A DNA stretch of 5,956 bases from Clostridia bacterium (lineage in GTDB: Bacteria; Bacillota_A; Clostridia; TANB77; CAG-508). Positions 5,483-5,956 of this stretch are shown one piece after another (within the stretch, counting starts at the first letter, position 1; each line of letters opens with the position of its first letter). The stretch lies in NCBI GenBank assembly GCA_022792975.1, contig JAAWCC010000076.1, positions 1-5,956 of the forward strand, in the 5' to 3' direction. The position numbers and the translations under genes were made by a program. Below the pieces are notes generated by a model. It was not told the DNA's origin and made no database searches. It saw nothing but the letters and a program-made list of their open reading frames with translations.

Positions 5483-5956
5483 TTATTTCAATTTTTCCTT
5501 TTCGTCTTTGATATATTTCTGCATATTGAAGGCACGGAAGTAGAGAACTAAAGCTAATATTGTTGCGACTAATGCTATGCAGTAAATATAGATTGAGAAA
5601 TCATATATGGTTGCTTCTAAAATATTATTATTTAAGTAGCGAATAACCAACGAACATGCCATTGCCATATAAAATAGCACTGTTGCAAGCTTTCCATACC
5701 ATTTGCTTGAGACTACAAGTTCTTTTCCATAAAGGAAAGAAGCACCTGAAATCATTGCAAATTCTTTTATAACAACAATGGCAAGTATCCAAAATGGAAT
5801 TATTCCTTTAATACAAAGTGTAACAAGAATTGCAACCTGCGTAGCTTTGTCTGCAAAAGGATCCATTAATTTTCCAAAATCAGTTATGAAATTAAATTTT
5901 CTTGCAATAGCTCCATCCAATACATCAGTTAATCCAGAAATAACGAGAAGTATTAA
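5483..5956 (-). CDS. pgsA: CDP-alcohol phosphatidyltransferase, PgsA-type, N terminus beyond the right edge
   Basis: On the minus strand the frame is open to the window edge; 157 residues are visible before TAA at 5485-5483. The full CDP-alcohol phosphatidyltransferase signature is present: D11, D14-G15, A18-R19, G28, D32 and D36, within DVLDGAIAR and FGKLMDPFADK. Several hydrophobic membrane segments follow, and the tail is Lys/Glu-rich. The family transfers a phosphatidyl group from CDP-diacylglycerol to an alcohol; LITDFGK/LMDPFADK-type spacing and total length point to phosphatidylglycerophosphate synthase (glycerol-3-phosphate acceptor), although other CDP-alcohol transferases share the motif. 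A TTG at 5920-5918 is internal to the signature and is not the start, since D11 lies before it; roughly 25-40 residues are missing. It converges on the BofC-like gene across the inverted repeat. Confidence 0.88.
   Translation of the reverse strand, partial: LILLVISGLTDVLDGAIARKFNFITDFGKLMDPFADKATQVAILVTLCIKGIIPFWILAIVVIKEFAMISGASFLYGKELVVSSKWYGKLATVLFYMAMACSLVIRYLNNNILEATIYDFSIYIYCIALVATILALVLYFRAFNMQKYIKDEKEKLK

Overview
The window reads as chromosomal DNA of a low-GC, Gram-positive, probably spore-forming member of the Clostridia. The evidence is strong A/T bias, arginine written almost entirely as AGA, purine-rich Shine-Dalgarno sites, type IV pilus motor genes of the kind found in Clostridia, and a BofC-type protein. 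The exact genus cannot be read from the sequence.

Layout. Positions 1-3229 carry a co-directional type IV pilus motor cluster: the 3' part of the extension ATPase gene pilB, the retraction-type ATPase gene pilT, and the inner-membrane platform gene pilC. Gaps of 19 and 27 bases suggest one operon. A 355-base non-coding stretch follows, with a 14-bp hairpin near its start and a good extended -10 promoter near its end. That promoter serves a membrane-anchored transglutaminase-like protein (3585-4706). Next comes a membrane-anchored protein with a BofC C-terminal-like domain (4766-5351). A 46-bp inverted repeat built from two inverted copies of a REP-like palindrome (5369-5473) separates it from a convergent CDP-alcohol phosphatidyltransferase gene of the PgsA type (minus strand), which is cut by the right edge.

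Main observation. Two unrelated genes, pilC and the BofC-like gene, are each broken by a +1 frame change. In both, the zero-frame codon at the break is CGG in the context NNT-CGG-A, and skipping one base (C) gives NNT-GGA and restores a conserved glycine and the family's sequence. In my reading these are the only two in-frame CGG codons among about 1,780 codons in the window. This fits an organism in which CGG is unassigned or starved and acts as a +1 frameshift signal, with tRNA-Gly reading GGA out of frame. Sequencing error or two real mutations are the competing explanations. A genome-wide count of CGG codons and a tRNA inventory would decide between them.

How the genes relate. PilB, PilT and PilC together form the motor and platform of a type IV pilus; prepilins and alignment proteins would lie outside the window. 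The transglutaminase-like, BofC-like and PgsA genes look like separate envelope or sporulation units with no obvious mechanistic tie to the pilus.
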